DNA of 64,000 bases. Origin: Flavobacterium plurextorum (GTDB lineage: Bacteria; Bacteroidota; Bacteroidia; Flavobacteriales; Flavobacteriaceae). The notes under the pieces are model-generated. The model saw only the letters and a list, made by a program, of their open reading frames with translations, was not told where the DNA came from and ran no database searches. Numbering within the stretch: the first letter of the stretch is position 1; every line of letters begins with the position of its first letter. The translations under genes and the position numbers were made by a program. The DNA lies in contig NZ_MUHD01000011.1 in NCBI RefSeq assembly GCF_002217395.1, forward strand, positions 32,010 to 96,009, given 5' to 3'. Below are positions 1 to 7,606 of the stretch, piece by piece.

Positions 1-1
1 C

Positions 2-766
2 GGTTTTCCTTGTCAGCCTTTTTCGCTTGCAGGACACCGAAAAGGTTTCGAGGACAGAAGAGGAAATCATTTTTTTAAAATCCTTGATTTTATTGACGAA
101 ATGAGACCTAAAGTTGTTTTTCTTGAAAACGTTAAAAACTTAAGAGGACACGACAAAGGCAATACTCTTAAGGTTATTGAAAGTGAAATAAAAAAACGAA
201 ACTACACTTTTGACAGCGCTATTTTAAACACTAAAGATTTTGGCAACACGCCGCACAACAGAGAAAGACTTTTTATGGTTGCATTTGACAAAAACTTCGT
301 TAATAACAAAAAGTTTAAGTTTGCCTTTCCCAAAAAAGAAAACCTGACTACATCTGTAAAAGATTTAATTATTACCGAAAAAGTACCAGATAAATTTTAC
401 TATGGTGAGGATAAATACATGTACAATACTTTGAAAGAATCTATTGTCGATAAAGATAGAATTTATCAATTCAGGAGACACTATGTTAGAGAAAACAAGG
501 CTGGTTTATGCCCTACTTTAACAGCAAACATGGGAACTGGCGGACATAATGTTCCAATTATTATAACAGATCATGGATTTCGAAAATTGACACCTCGCGA
601 ATGTTTTAGGTTTCAAGGTTTTCCAGACAGCTTTAATCTCCCTTCTATTTCAAATTCTAACTTATACAAACAAGCTGGAAATTCTGTAAGCATGCCTGTT
701 ATTGAAAGATTGGCCAATGAGATTTCTAAAGTCATCGAAAAAGTCGAAAAGAAGAAAAACATTTAA
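2..766 (+). CDS. DNA (cytosine-5-)-methyltransferase, 5'-truncated by window edge
   Basis: This is the C-terminal 254 residues of a C5-cytosine DNA methyltransferase, which transfers a methyl group from SAM to cytosine in a specific DNA site. The frame is open from base 2, so the real start is before the window. An internal ATG at 101 is not the start, because motif IV (GFPCQPFSLAG, with the catalytic Cys) is encoded upstream of it. Further on are motif VI (LENVKN), motif VIII (HNRERLFMV), a variable target-recognition segment and motif X (QAGNSVSMPVI) near the C terminus, so the 3' end is complete. It converges with the vsr gene 3 bp away, a pairing typical of m5C restriction-modification loci, where Vsr repairs T:G mismatches left by m5C deamination. 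A restriction enzyme, if present, is outside the window. The site recognised cannot be read from the sequence. Confidence 0.93.
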   Translation, partial: GFPCQPFSLAGHRKGFEDRRGNHFFKILDFIDEMRPKVVFLENVKNLRGHDKGNTLKVIESEIKKRNYTFDSAILNTKDFGNTPHNRERLFMVAFDKNFVNNKKFKFAFPKKENLTTSVKDLIITEKVPDKFYYGEDKYMYNTLKESIVDKDRIYQFRRHYVRENKAGLCPTLTANMGTGGHNVPIIITDHGFRKLTPRECFRFQGFPDSFNLPSISNSNLYKQAGNSVSMPVIERLANEISKVIEKVEKKKNI

Positions 767-769
767 ACT

Positions 770-1204
770 CTATTTCTCTTCGATTTCACTCTTTGAAAAT
801 TCTATTTCTCTTTGAATTCTGATTAAACAAGTATCAAGTTCTTTCTGAATTTCTTTGCTCCAAAAACGTATTACTTTCCATTCTTTTGAAATTAAATAAG
901 CATTAACCTCAGCATCGCGCTTCCTATTTCGTTCCATTTTTGGAATCCAATACTCCCGATTCGACTTAATACGTTCTTGATTTAAGTCCCAATCTTTACC
1001 GTGAAAAAATTCGCTGTCTATAAAAATGGCAATTTTATACTTTGCAAAAGTCAAATCAGGCTTACCAAACACCTTTTTATTATTCTTTCGATATCTATAT
1101 CCAAGCCGCCATAAAGCCTTTGCAATCCTAACCTCATCTTTGGTTGCTGTGCTTTTTATAGCCTGCATATTTTTCCTCCGTTGTTCAGGCGTTAAATTAT
1201 CCAT
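770..1204 (-). CDS. vsr: Vsr: very short patch repair T:G mismatch endonuclease
   Basis: Strand-specific endonuclease that nicks next to T:G mismatches produced by deamination of 5-methylcytosine. From the chosen ATG (complement of 1202-1204) the protein is 144 residues and begins MDNLTPEQRRKNM, the usual Vsr N terminus. An upstream ATG at 1258 would add 18 unrelated residues. Visible family features are the KNMxxIKS helix, the KALWRLGYRYR block, the catalytic-domain segment GKPDLTFAKYKIAIFIDSEF followed by FHGKDW, and a C-terminal YWIPKMERNRKRD segment. It is convergent with the cytosine methyltransferase gene 3 bp away, which is its expected functional partner. It lies outside the tRNA-integrated element, on the distal side of the left att copy. 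Confidence 0.92.
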   Translation of the reverse strand: MDNLTPEQRRKNMQAIKSTATKDEVRIAKALWRLGYRYRKNNKKVFGKPDLTFAKYKIAIFIDSEFFHGKDWDLNQERIKSNREYWIPKMERNRKRDAEVNAYLISKEWKVIRFWSKEIQKELDTCLIRIQREIEFSKSEIEEK

Positions 1205-1301
1205 TGTCTTATCCTGATTAAATTTGTCTCTGCAGTATAAATTTACTTCATTTTTCAATAGACAATGAAATTTTAATAACTTCTCTAAAAAACAAAAAAC
1301 A

Positions 1302-1333
1302 AAAAAGCCTTTACATTTCTGTAAAGGCTTTTT
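1302..1333. terminator. Bidirectional rho-independent terminator left of the element
   Basis: A 14-bp perfect stem (AAAAAGCCTTTACA / TGTAAAGGCTTTTT) with a TTTC loop and T-runs on both strands. It lies 13 bp outside the left att copy. Before integration it would have followed the tRNA gene directly, so it is probably the original tRNA terminator now displaced by about 6 kb (inference). Confidence 0.8.
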
Positions 1334-1345
1334 ATTTCTAAATAA

Positions 1346-1358
1346 GTGGTCCCACCTG
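1346..1358. repeat. Left attachment-site copy (displaced tRNA 3' end)
   Basis: A 13-bp direct repeat of the tRNA 3' end, identical to 7653-7665. Flanking bases differ on both sides. There is no tRNA body here, only the 3' fragment, as expected for the att site distal to the intact tRNA. Confidence 0.8.
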
Positions 1359-1381
1359 TACCCCTGATAATTTTATCAAAT

Positions 1382-1431
1382 TTTACTATTTTTTACCGTA
1401 TTTACTAGCCTTAACCCTTGTTTTTACTAGC
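1382..1431. repeat. Three TTTACTA direct repeats between att and integrase
   Basis: TTTACTA occurs at 1382, 1401 and 1423, the last two extended to TTTACTAGC. The spacing is about two helical turns. Their place between the att core and the arm sites suggests binding sites for excisionase or another accessory protein. This is inferred from position only. Confidence 0.35.
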
Positions 1432-1476
1432 TTTTATATAAGGTCAAATAAAACTAAAAATAATTAAAATAAAAAA

Positions 1477-1499
1477 ATTCCGCCCCTCATTCCGCCCCT
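1477..1499. promoter_or_regulatory. Left pair of candidate integrase arm-binding sites
   Basis: Two copies of ATTCCGCCCCT (1477-1487 and 1489-1499) separated by one base. The same double motif recurs in the same orientation at 7575-7597 inside the right end. The motif is GC-rich in an AT-rich setting. It also lies just upstream of a TAGATTTG box (1514-1521) and the integrase ATG, so integrase binding could repress its own gene. Confidence 0.6.
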
Positions 1500-1541
1500 A
1501 TTGAATTTATACTTAGATTTGCTGTATATAAATTCATACAC

Positions 1542-2774
1542 ATGTCTAAGGTAAGATTCAAATTAAAAGAGCCTAATTCTAAAAATGACACATTAGTTTA
1601 TTTGATGTGCTATTACCAATATAATGAATTTAAATATTCAACTGGCGAAAGAATTAATCCAAAATTTTGGAATCCTAAATCACAACGAGTAAAAGAAACT
1701 AGACAGTTTCCTGAATATCCTGAATTTAATGCTAGACTAGACAAATATGAGAATGCAATAAATAATGTATTCCGTAGATTATTAAATGATGGTATTCAAC
1801 CTAACAACACTTTATTAAAAAAAGAAATAGAAATTGAATTAAGTGATAACCGCTTAAAACCAAGAAAAAAATCATTCCTAACTTTTGTTGATGAATATAT
1901 AACCGAAAGCAAATTAAACAAACGTGAGGGAACTATAAAAGTCTACAACACTACATATAAATACCTAAAAGAGTATTCCGCAAAAAACAAGACGATTAAT
2001 TTTGAAGACATAACTTTAGAGTTTTACAATTATTATACTGCTTTTTTATCTCAAGAACATTCGCTTTCAGCCAATACAGTAGGAAAACATATTAAGACTA
2101 TTAAATCTTTTATGAACGAAGCCACAGAAAGAGGATTTAATGAAAACTTAGAGTTTCGAAAAAAGAAATTCAAAACAATTCGAGAAGAAGCAGACACGGT
2201 CTATTTAAGCATAAAAGAACTAGAACAGTTTGAAAAATTAAAATTAAGTGCAACCCCAAAACTTGAAAGAGTTAGAGATTTATTTTTGATTGGTTGTTAT
2301 ACAGGTTTACGTTTTTCTGATTTTACACAAATACAACCTGAAAACATAAATAGTGATAACACTATGATTTTTATTCGAACTCAAAAAACAAGCGAACGTG
2401 TTGCAATTCCATTACACAAAACAGTAAGGACGATTTTAAAAAAGTACAATAATCGACTTCCGAAAGCTTACACTAATCAGGTTATGAATTCATACCTGAA
2501 GGATGTTGCAAGCTTAGCCAAAATAAAAGAACCAATTGAAACAACTATAACAAGAGCAGGAAAACTAGAAAAAACGGTATCTCCAAAATTCAAATTGATT
2601 TCTACCCATACCGCCCGAAGAAGTTTTGCAACAAATTTATATCTTGCGGATATTCCTGCTATTTCAATAATGAAAATTACAGGACATAAAACGGAGCGTT
2701 CTTTTATGCAATACATCAGAATTACCCAAGAACAGAATGCAGACAAACTATTAACTCATGCTTTTTTTAAATAA
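1542..2774 (+). CDS. Tyrosine recombinase/integrase
   Basis: A 410-residue site-specific recombinase of the phage-integrase family in its Bacteroidota form. Residues 1-100 are an arm-type DNA-binding domain, about 105-205 a SAM-like core-binding domain, and about 220-400 the catalytic domain. Catalytic residues can be seen: Arg257 in TGLRFSDF, His356 and Arg359 in HTARRSF, His382 in GHKT, and the nucleophile Tyr391 in MQYI. It lies 184 bp from the left att copy and reads into the element. It would catalyse integration at, and excision from, the tRNA 3' end. Its stop codon overlaps the next ATG by one base (TAATG), so the downstream unknown gene is probably translationally coupled. A TAnnTTTG box at 1514-1521 is a likely -7 element. 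Confidence 0.96.
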   Translation: MSKVRFKLKEPNSKNDTLVYLMCYYQYNEFKYSTGERINPKFWNPKSQRVKETRQFPEYPEFNARLDKYENAINNVFRRLLNDGIQPNNTLLKKEIEIELSDNRLKPRKKSFLTFVDEYITESKLNKREGTIKVYNTTYKYLKEYSAKNKTINFEDITLEFYNYYTAFLSQEHSLSANTVGKHIKTIKSFMNEATERGFNENLEFRKKKFKTIREEADTVYLSIKELEQFEKLKLSATPKLERVRDLFLIGCYTGLRFSDFTQIQPENINSDNTMIFIRTQKTSERVAIPLHKTVRTILKKYNNRLPKAYTNQVMNSYLKDVASLAKIKEPIETTITRAGKLEKTVSPKFKLISTHTARRSFATNLYLADIPAISIMKITGHKTERSFMQYIRITQEQNADKLLTHAFFK

Positions 2775-3451
2775 TGGATATAATTACTTCAAACGAATTA
2801 CAAGAGAAATTTGACTTAACAATTCAAAATAATTCCAATCGAAATTTAAAAATCGAAAATGAAATTAAAGCCGTTGAGGAATACGTTTACAATGTTCCTG
2901 TTTTAAGAAATTCATTAAGAAGACAACCTATTCAAACCAGCATAAACAAAACCCCTCAAGTCTTCAACTTAGGTAATACTTATATTGACAGAAATATTTT
3001 TCATGATGCTTTTTGTAAATATCTAAATAGTGAAGAAAAAACAATTGTTGGACAGCTTTATAACGAACCTAAAGAAGTCCATTATTTAAAACAACGTTCA
3101 GCAAATCAAGCAATCGAACTTTTTATATATTACAGCTGGTTAAAAACTCTGCTTACTAAAAAAGCAAAACCAACAATAACTTTAAATCACCAAGAGAAAA
3201 TGCTTGCACTTGTCTATTTAGGAATGGACACAAGTAAATTTGACAAGAATAAAACCGCAAAAATACTTAGTGCAATTTTAGGACTAAGCGAACAAAACAC
3301 TAGAGAAATTTTAGGCTCATTATATATCAATGCAGTAAACAATCCTGTAAGAACAAAAAAGCATTTTGAAAATTTACAGAACCAATTTAAAAATATTGGT
3401 CTAAGCGAAATTGCATCGAATATAGAAGAAGAAATTAAAAATTTAAAATAA
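2774..3451 (+). CDS. Unknown element protein coupled to integrase
   Basis: A 225-residue soluble protein with no family I recognise. The N terminus is polar and coil-rich. The middle (about 115-190) reads as alpha-helical, including a segment with an HTH-like rhythm (TAKILSAILGLSEQNTREILG), and the C terminus is lysine/glutamate-rich. No signal peptide or membrane segment is seen. The start overlaps the integrase stop by 1 bp, so a role in the same process (recombination directionality, copy control or regulation) is plausible but only inferred from position. Confidence 0.75.
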   Translation: MDIITSNELQEKFDLTIQNNSNRNLKIENEIKAVEEYVYNVPVLRNSLRRQPIQTSINKTPQVFNLGNTYIDRNIFHDAFCKYLNSEEKTIVGQLYNEPKEVHYLKQRSANQAIELFIYYSWLKTLLTKKAKPTITLNHQEKMLALVYLGMDTSKFDKNKTAKILSAILGLSEQNTREILGSLYINAVNNPVRTKKHFENLQNQFKNIGLSEIASNIEEEIKNLK

Positions 3452-3532
3452 AACTTGTAGTACTACACACAATTACTACTCACTGCACCTCTTTACATCT
3501 TTGCGTCATTATTAATCAAATAAAGTAAAATA

Positions 3533-3838
3533 ATGGCAAAAATGATGTTTACCACAATCGAGCTTCCAGAGCTTAAAAAAATTGTAGAGGATGCAATATT
3601 AAATCAATTGAAAAATTTTGTTCCTGTAGTAGAACAAAAAAAATCACAACTCCTTACAAGAAAACAAACAGCAGAAATGCTTTGTATTTCATTACCTACT
3701 CTTCACGATTGGACTAAAACAGGCTTAATAAAAGCGCATAGAATCGGGAATAGAGTACTTTATAAATTTGACGAAATAAACAATTCGTTACGTCAAATCA
3801 ACACTTCAACAATGAAAGGAGGTCGTCATGGAAACTAA
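3533..3838 (+). CDS. Excisionase-like helix-turn-helix protein
   Basis: A 101-residue DNA-binding protein of the excisionase/MerR-like HTH_17 type. Residues about 42-92 carry the family signature: LLTRKQTAEMLCISLPTLHD, then WTKTGLIKAHRIGNRVLYKF. The N-terminal 40 residues form a probable helical oligomerisation segment. In small integrative elements such proteins steer the integrase towards excision or activate element genes. The last 11 bases overlap the next small gene, whose Shine-Dalgarno sequence lies inside this one. Confidence 0.85.
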   Translation: MAKMMFTTIELPELKKIVEDAILNQLKNFVPVVEQKKSQLLTRKQTAEMLCISLPTLHDWTKTGLIKAHRIGNRVLYKFDEINNSLRQINTSTMKGGRHGN

Positions 3839-4040
3839 GAAAAATGACTACTCTGTTATTGTATATCTAGAGAATGAAACCATGCCTAAAAAATGGACTT
3901 ACGTTCATAAACTAAATGGTTTCTCAATGTTTCTAAATACCTCTCATCCTACTTGGGCGTATATGAATGTTTACGAACGTAGAACAGGAAAATATTTGAA
4001 ACGTTTTTACAAGGGAAACTTCATACCTCCATTTCTCTAG
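3828..4040 (+). CDS. Small unknown protein with a strong Shine-Dalgarno
   Basis: A 70-residue protein rich in aromatic and basic residues (WTYVHKLNGFSMF, TWAYMNVYERRTGKYL). It has no signal peptide and I do not recognise a family. The start is supported by an AGGAGGT sequence 7 bases upstream of the ATG, unusual in Bacteroidota, where Shine-Dalgarno sites are generally weak. It overlaps the excisionase-like gene by 11 bp and precedes the possible Rep origin. Its place suggests a small regulator or accessory factor of the element. Confidence 0.65.
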   Translation: METKKNDYSVIVYLENETMPKKWTYVHKLNGFSMFLNTSHPTWAYMNVYERRTGKYLKRFYKGNFIPPFL

Positions 4041-4053
4041 ATATTTTTTTTTA

Positions 4054-4111
4054 ACCTTTAATAACTAAAGCACCTTTAATAATAACCATTAATAAATAAC
4101 CTTTTAATGGT
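4054..4111. other. Possible Rep origin: iteron-like repeats and hairpin
   Basis: Directly upstream of the HUH Rep gene. ACCTTTAATAA occurs at 4054-4064 and 4072-4082, 18 bp apart, and a related ACCTTTTAAT at 4099-4108. An 8-bp inverted repeat ACCATTAA / TTAATGGT (4085-4092 and 4104-4111) could form a hairpin with an 11-base loop. This layout fits a double-strand origin recognised by an HUH endonuclease, but a nick site cannot be assigned from sequence alone. Confidence 0.45.
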
Positions 4112-4138
4112 TTTAATTAATGTGCAACGATTCAGATT

Positions 4139-4975
4139 ATGATAGTCAAAAACACATACGGTACAAGTGTCGCTTTTTCGGTTCGGGAATTCGGTATAAT
4201 ACCCAAAAATGAGTTTACGGGTTCATCACTTCAAAGAAAGAAACAAGAACCTAAACCAAAAACAGAAAAGAAACCCAAGCCAATAGACAACATAAAAAAA
4301 ATGCGGTCTTTGTCTAAAAAGTCAAAACAAAAAATCCGAAAGAAAATAATTTGTTTTGCGAGATGTTACAAACGATTGAGTTTTGTTACACTCACATTTT
4401 TAAACAAAGTAACAGACGAGCAGGCAGTAAATCTATTACGCAAGTTCATTGATAACGCAAAAAAGCGAAGTGAAAACTTCCAATATATTTGGGTAGCTGA
4501 AAGACAAACCAAAAATGACTTTTTTAAAGGAAACGTTCATTTTCACATGATAACCAACAAATATTGGAAAATTGAAAAATGGTGGAATTATTGGCTTGAC
4601 TTACAAAAGAAAAACGGAATAATCCCAAGAGACGAAAATTACAAACCCTCTTCGGCATTTGATGTAAGACAACTCAATTCAAACAACATTCGGTCAATTG
4701 CTTCTTATGTGACAAAGTACGTAACTAAAAATAATGACAAATTTAATTGTCAGGTCTGGAACTGCTCTCGACAAGTCTCAGAGCTTTACACGGATTTTTA
4801 TACCGATTCAAGTTTTGTAGATGAATTTAAAAAACTGGATGCAGTCCTTAAAGAATTTGAGGTAAAAGACCATAGCAACCGAACAATTATAAATGTAAAA
4901 ATGATAAACCTAAACAGACAGACTTTAAAACTATACAATAGACTAGACGAAAAGAATAAAGCAATCCCTAACTAA
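4139..4975 (+). CDS. HUH-endonuclease Rep (rolling-circle replication initiator)
   Basis: A 278-residue single-domain HUH endonuclease. The three motifs are in order and well spaced: motif I FVTLTF (82-87), motif II HFH (His134, His136; metal ligands), and motif III YVTKY (Tyr190, Lys193, Tyr194), where one Tyr would be the nicking nucleophile. A basic lysine-rich stretch (about 35-75) precedes motif I and probably binds DNA. There is no helicase domain, so host helicase would be needed. It lies just downstream of an iteron/hairpin region that could be its origin. It probably gives the excised circle some rolling-circle replication or acts as a mobilisation nickase. The family suits plasmid, phage or small integrative element replicases. 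Confidence 0.82.
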   Translation: MIVKNTYGTSVAFSVREFGIIPKNEFTGSSLQRKKQEPKPKTEKKPKPIDNIKKMRSLSKKSKQKIRKKIICFARCYKRLSFVTLTFLNKVTDEQAVNLLRKFIDNAKKRSENFQYIWVAERQTKNDFFKGNVHFHMITNKYWKIEKWWNYWLDLQKKNGIIPRDENYKPSSAFDVRQLNSNNIRSIASYVTKYVTKNNDKFNCQVWNCSRQVSELYTDFYTDSSFVDEFKKLDAVLKEFEVKDHSNRTIINVKMINLNRQTLKLYNRLDEKNKAIPN

Positions 4976-4982
4976 ACAAACT

Positions 4983-5285
4983 ATGAAAAACAATAGAAAA
5001 GAATTCAAAGAATTACCAAAAAACATAAAGTTTGCAACACATAATTCTAATAATGAAGATTTCATAATCATAGAATATTTTATTGCAAACCTAATCTACA
5101 ATGGAGCTTCGTTTAAACAGCTTCTAGAGCCTGCCCATGATATCAAAAATAAAAAAGACAAAGAACAAATGATAACTGAAACAACTAATATAGTTTTAGA
5201 CTTCATTAAACTCAATCCTGAATTTGCTAAAATTTTAAAGCAAAACAAAAAAGTTGATGGAATTAACAATTTTGGAGGAAACTAA
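4983..5285 (+). CDS. Unknown small element protein
   Basis: A 100-residue acidic/polar protein with no recognised domain. A central helical stretch carries FIANLIYNGASFKQLLEP, and the end is lysine- and asparagine-rich. The start is 7 bp after the Rep stop codon, so the two genes are very likely co-transcribed, and a role in replication or copy control is possible but not shown by sequence. Confidence 0.6.
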   Translation: MKNNRKEFKELPKNIKFATHNSNNEDFIIIEYFIANLIYNGASFKQLLEPAHDIKNKKDKEQMITETTNIVLDFIKLNPEFAKILKQNKKVDGINNFGGN

Positions 5286-5325
5286 TTATAAGATTTGTAT
5301 TTTTGTTTGTAAATAATTTCAATCA

Positions 5326-6420
5326 ATGGCTAAAAAATCTCAAAACGAAAATTTAACTCAAGCTAAAAAAAATAAGAAAGACGAGTTCTATACTCAACTT
5401 CCAGATATAGATAGAGAACTTAAACACTACAAAAATCATTTCAAAAACAAAATAGTATATTGTAACTGTGATGACCCACGTGTTAGCAATTTTTTTCATT
5501 ATTTTTCATATAACTTTGAAAAATTAGGTCTAAAAAAACTTATTGCTACTTGTTATAAAAGTCAAAATATGGATTTATTTAGTCAAAATGAATCCGAACA
5601 GGCTGTGTATTTAGAATATAATGGTGACAAAAACGGTAATAATGTCCCAGACCCGAGCGAAATTGGTATTATACCTTTAAAAGGTGATGGTGATTTTAGA
5701 AGCCAGGAAAGTATTGAATTGCTAAAACAAGCTGATATAATCGTATCCAACCCACCTTTCTCATTATTCCGTGAATATGTAGCTCAAATAATTGAAAATG
5801 AGAAAAAATTCGTAATTATTGGACATCAAAATGCAACTAAATATAAAGAAATCTTTAGACTTATTAAAGAGAATAGAATATGGTTAGGCTATGGATTCAA
5901 AGGAGGGGCTGGGCATTTTATTAACCAACATTACGAAGACTATGCAACTGCTACAGATAGAAAAGAAGGTATGATTAGAGTATCTGGAGTTCATTGGTTT
6001 ACAAATCTTGACTTAAATAAACGACACGAAGATTTAATACTTTACAAGATGTATAATGAAGAGGAATACCCAAAATATGACAATTATAATGCAATTGAAG
6101 TTAGCAAAACAAATGAAATACCAGTAGACTACAATGGAATAATGGGAGTCCCTATTACATTTTTAGACAAATATAATCCAGACCAGTTCGAAATTGTAGG
6201 TATGACTTCGGGTAGAGATGAATTTGAAGCTAGACCAATTAAAAAATATATCAATCCAAAACAACACAACGAAGACGGTACCACAACAAACGGAAGCAAA
6301 GCAAATACTAGTTCGACTATTCTATACAAAAATAAACCTGAAGGAGTTTATTATACCGCTGATAACGCTGAAGGATATTTAAAAGTACTTTACACTAGAT
6401 TTCTAATTAAAAGAAAATAA
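5326..6420 (+). CDS. EcoRI-family adenine-specific DNA methyltransferase
   Basis: A 364-residue N6-adenine methyltransferase resembling M.EcoRI. Motif IV is NPPF at 142-145 (VSNPPFSLF), about where I recall it in M.EcoRI. The N terminus has the family's KKDEFYTQ segment, and IVYCNCDDPRVSNF (about 45-58) is a probable SAM-binding region. Residues 175-240 (LGYGFKGGAG, RVSGVHWFTN) also match the family style. It would methylate an adenine in a palindromic site to protect the host. The stop is followed 2 bp later by the DUF262-HNH nuclease gene, so the pair reads as a modification-restriction module. M.EcoRI is about 325 residues; the extra length here is an insert near the C terminus (about 300-330, threonine/asparagine-rich). 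Confidence 0.88.
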   Translation: MAKKSQNENLTQAKKNKKDEFYTQLPDIDRELKHYKNHFKNKIVYCNCDDPRVSNFFHYFSYNFEKLGLKKLIATCYKSQNMDLFSQNESEQAVYLEYNGDKNGNNVPDPSEIGIIPLKGDGDFRSQESIELLKQADIIVSNPPFSLFREYVAQIIENEKKFVIIGHQNATKYKEIFRLIKENRIWLGYGFKGGAGHFINQHYEDYATATDRKEGMIRVSGVHWFTNLDLNKRHEDLILYKMYNEEEYPKYDNYNAIEVSKTNEIPVDYNGIMGVPITFLDKYNPDQFEIVGMTSGRDEFEARPIKKYINPKQHNEDGTTTNGSKANTSSTILYKNKPEGVYYTADNAEGYLKVLYTRFLIKRK

Positions 6421-6422
6421 TA

Positions 6423-7508
6423 ATGAATATAGAACTTAAAGAGATTTCAGTCCGAGAACTAACAAACGGATTTCAAGATAACGAAGAAAATGGGGTAATT
6501 GGTTTTGGCGGTAAATTAGATATTCGCCCACCTTATCAAAGAGAATTTATTTATAAAGACAAACAAAGAGATGCCGTAATAGATACTATCACAAAAAACT
6601 ACCCACTTAACGTTATGTATTGGGCAATTCGTGAGGACGGAAATTTTGAGGTTATAGACGGGCAACAAAGAACAATATCTATTTGTCAATATATAAATGG
6701 AGATTTCGCATATATGTTTAAGTATTTCCATAATTTACAGAAAGACGAACAAGACAAAATTTTAGACTATAAATTAATGGTTTATGTTTGTAGCGGTACA
6801 GATAGCGAAAAATTAGAGTGGTTTAAAACAATTAATATTGCTGGAGAAAAACTAACAGAACAAGAATTAAGAAACGCTGTTTATTCGGGTTCTTGGGTTA
6901 CTGACGCGAAAAGATACTTCAGTAAAAATAATTGTGTTGCATACAATATTGGAAGTGATTATTTAAGCGGTACACCTAATAGACAAGATTATTTAGAAAC
7001 TGCAATAAGATGGATTTCAAAAAGCAATATTGAGGTTCATATGGCAAACCATCAACACGACCCGAATGCATTAGCTTTATGGCAATATTTTCAAAGTGTA
7101 ATCACTTGGGTTCAAGGTACATTTACTAAAAAACGTGTCAAGTTTATGAATGGTGTAGACTGGGGAGCTCTATATAATGTATATAAAGACCAAGTTTTTG
7201 ACACAAAAGCAATAGAAGAAGAAACAGCAAGACTTATTGCAGATGATGATGTGCAAAAGAAAAAAGGAATATATCCATACATTTTAACTCGAGATGAACG
7301 CCATTTAGGAATAAGAGCTTTTTCTGATTCTATGAAACAAAAAGTATATGAGCAACAAGAAGGAATTTGTGTTTCTTGTAAAAAACATTTTGATGTCGCA
7401 CAAATGGAAGGCGACCATATCACACCATGGCATGACGGCGGAAAAACTATCGAAGAAAATTTACAAATGTTGTGTAAAGATTGTAACAGAAGAAAATCTG
7501 GAAAATAG
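6423..7508 (+). CDS. DUF262-HNH nuclease, predicted restriction partner
   Basis: A 361-residue protein with two domains. The N-terminal DUF262 (ParB/Srx-like, as in GmrS) shows RPPYQREFIY (about 36-45) and the signature DGQQR (79-83), linked in this family to nucleotide binding and hydrolysis. The C-terminal HNH nuclease (about 305-360) has a zinc pair CVSC (316-319), catalytic GDHITPW with His332, NLQMLC, and a second pair CKDC. It starts 2 bp after the EcoRI-family methyltransferase, with which it probably forms a restriction-modification or modification-sensing unit. GmrSD enzymes use DUF262-DUF1524; here a compact HNH takes the place of DUF1524. Whether it cuts unmethylated or modified DNA cannot be told from sequence. 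Confidence 0.88.
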   Translation: MNIELKEISVRELTNGFQDNEENGVIGFGGKLDIRPPYQREFIYKDKQRDAVIDTITKNYPLNVMYWAIREDGNFEVIDGQQRTISICQYINGDFAYMFKYFHNLQKDEQDKILDYKLMVYVCSGTDSEKLEWFKTINIAGEKLTEQELRNAVYSGSWVTDAKRYFSKNNCVAYNIGSDYLSGTPNRQDYLETAIRWISKSNIEVHMANHQHDPNALALWQYFQSVITWVQGTFTKKRVKFMNGVDWGALYNVYKDQVFDTKAIEEETARLIADDDVQKKKGIYPYILTRDERHLGIRAFSDSMKQKVYEQQEGICVSCKKHFDVAQMEGDHITPWHDGGKTIEENLQMLCKDCNRRKSGK

Positions 7509-7534
7509 AAACTACATTAGAATCCACAATCAAA

Positions 7535-7558
7535 GCCTCTTTATAGAGGTTTTTTTTA
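7535..7558 (+). terminator. Terminator after the methyltransferase/nuclease pair
   Basis: A short stem CCTCT / AGAGG with a TTAT loop followed by eight T residues, 27 bp after the nuclease stop codon. It ends the element's rightward transcription before the arm sites and att core. Confidence 0.7.
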
Positions 7559-7574
7559 TTCTAAAAATATAAAA

Positions 7575-7597
7575 ATTCCGCCCCTTATTCCGCCCCT
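7575..7597. promoter_or_regulatory. Right pair of candidate integrase arm-binding sites
   Basis: ATTCCGCCCCT at 7575-7585 and 7587-7597, one base apart, the same double motif and orientation as 1477-1499. It lies 55 bp from the right att core. A matching pair near both ends and nowhere else noticed in the window supports a recombination role. Confidence 0.6.
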
Positions 7598-7606
7598 GAA
7601 AAAAAC

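Noticed and set aside
101..766. ATG at 101 as the start of the cytosine methyltransferase
   Set aside because: The catalytic PCQPFS motif is encoded upstream in the same frame from base 2, so the gene is cut by the window edge rather than starting here.
1346..1358. Second tRNA gene at the left att copy
   Set aside because: Only 13 bases match the tRNA 3' end; no D-arm, anticodon arm or 5' acceptor strand is present.
7348..7572. 74-residue frame overlapping the HNH domain
   Set aside because: It is an alternative frame of the DUF262-HNH gene with no protein-like features of its own.
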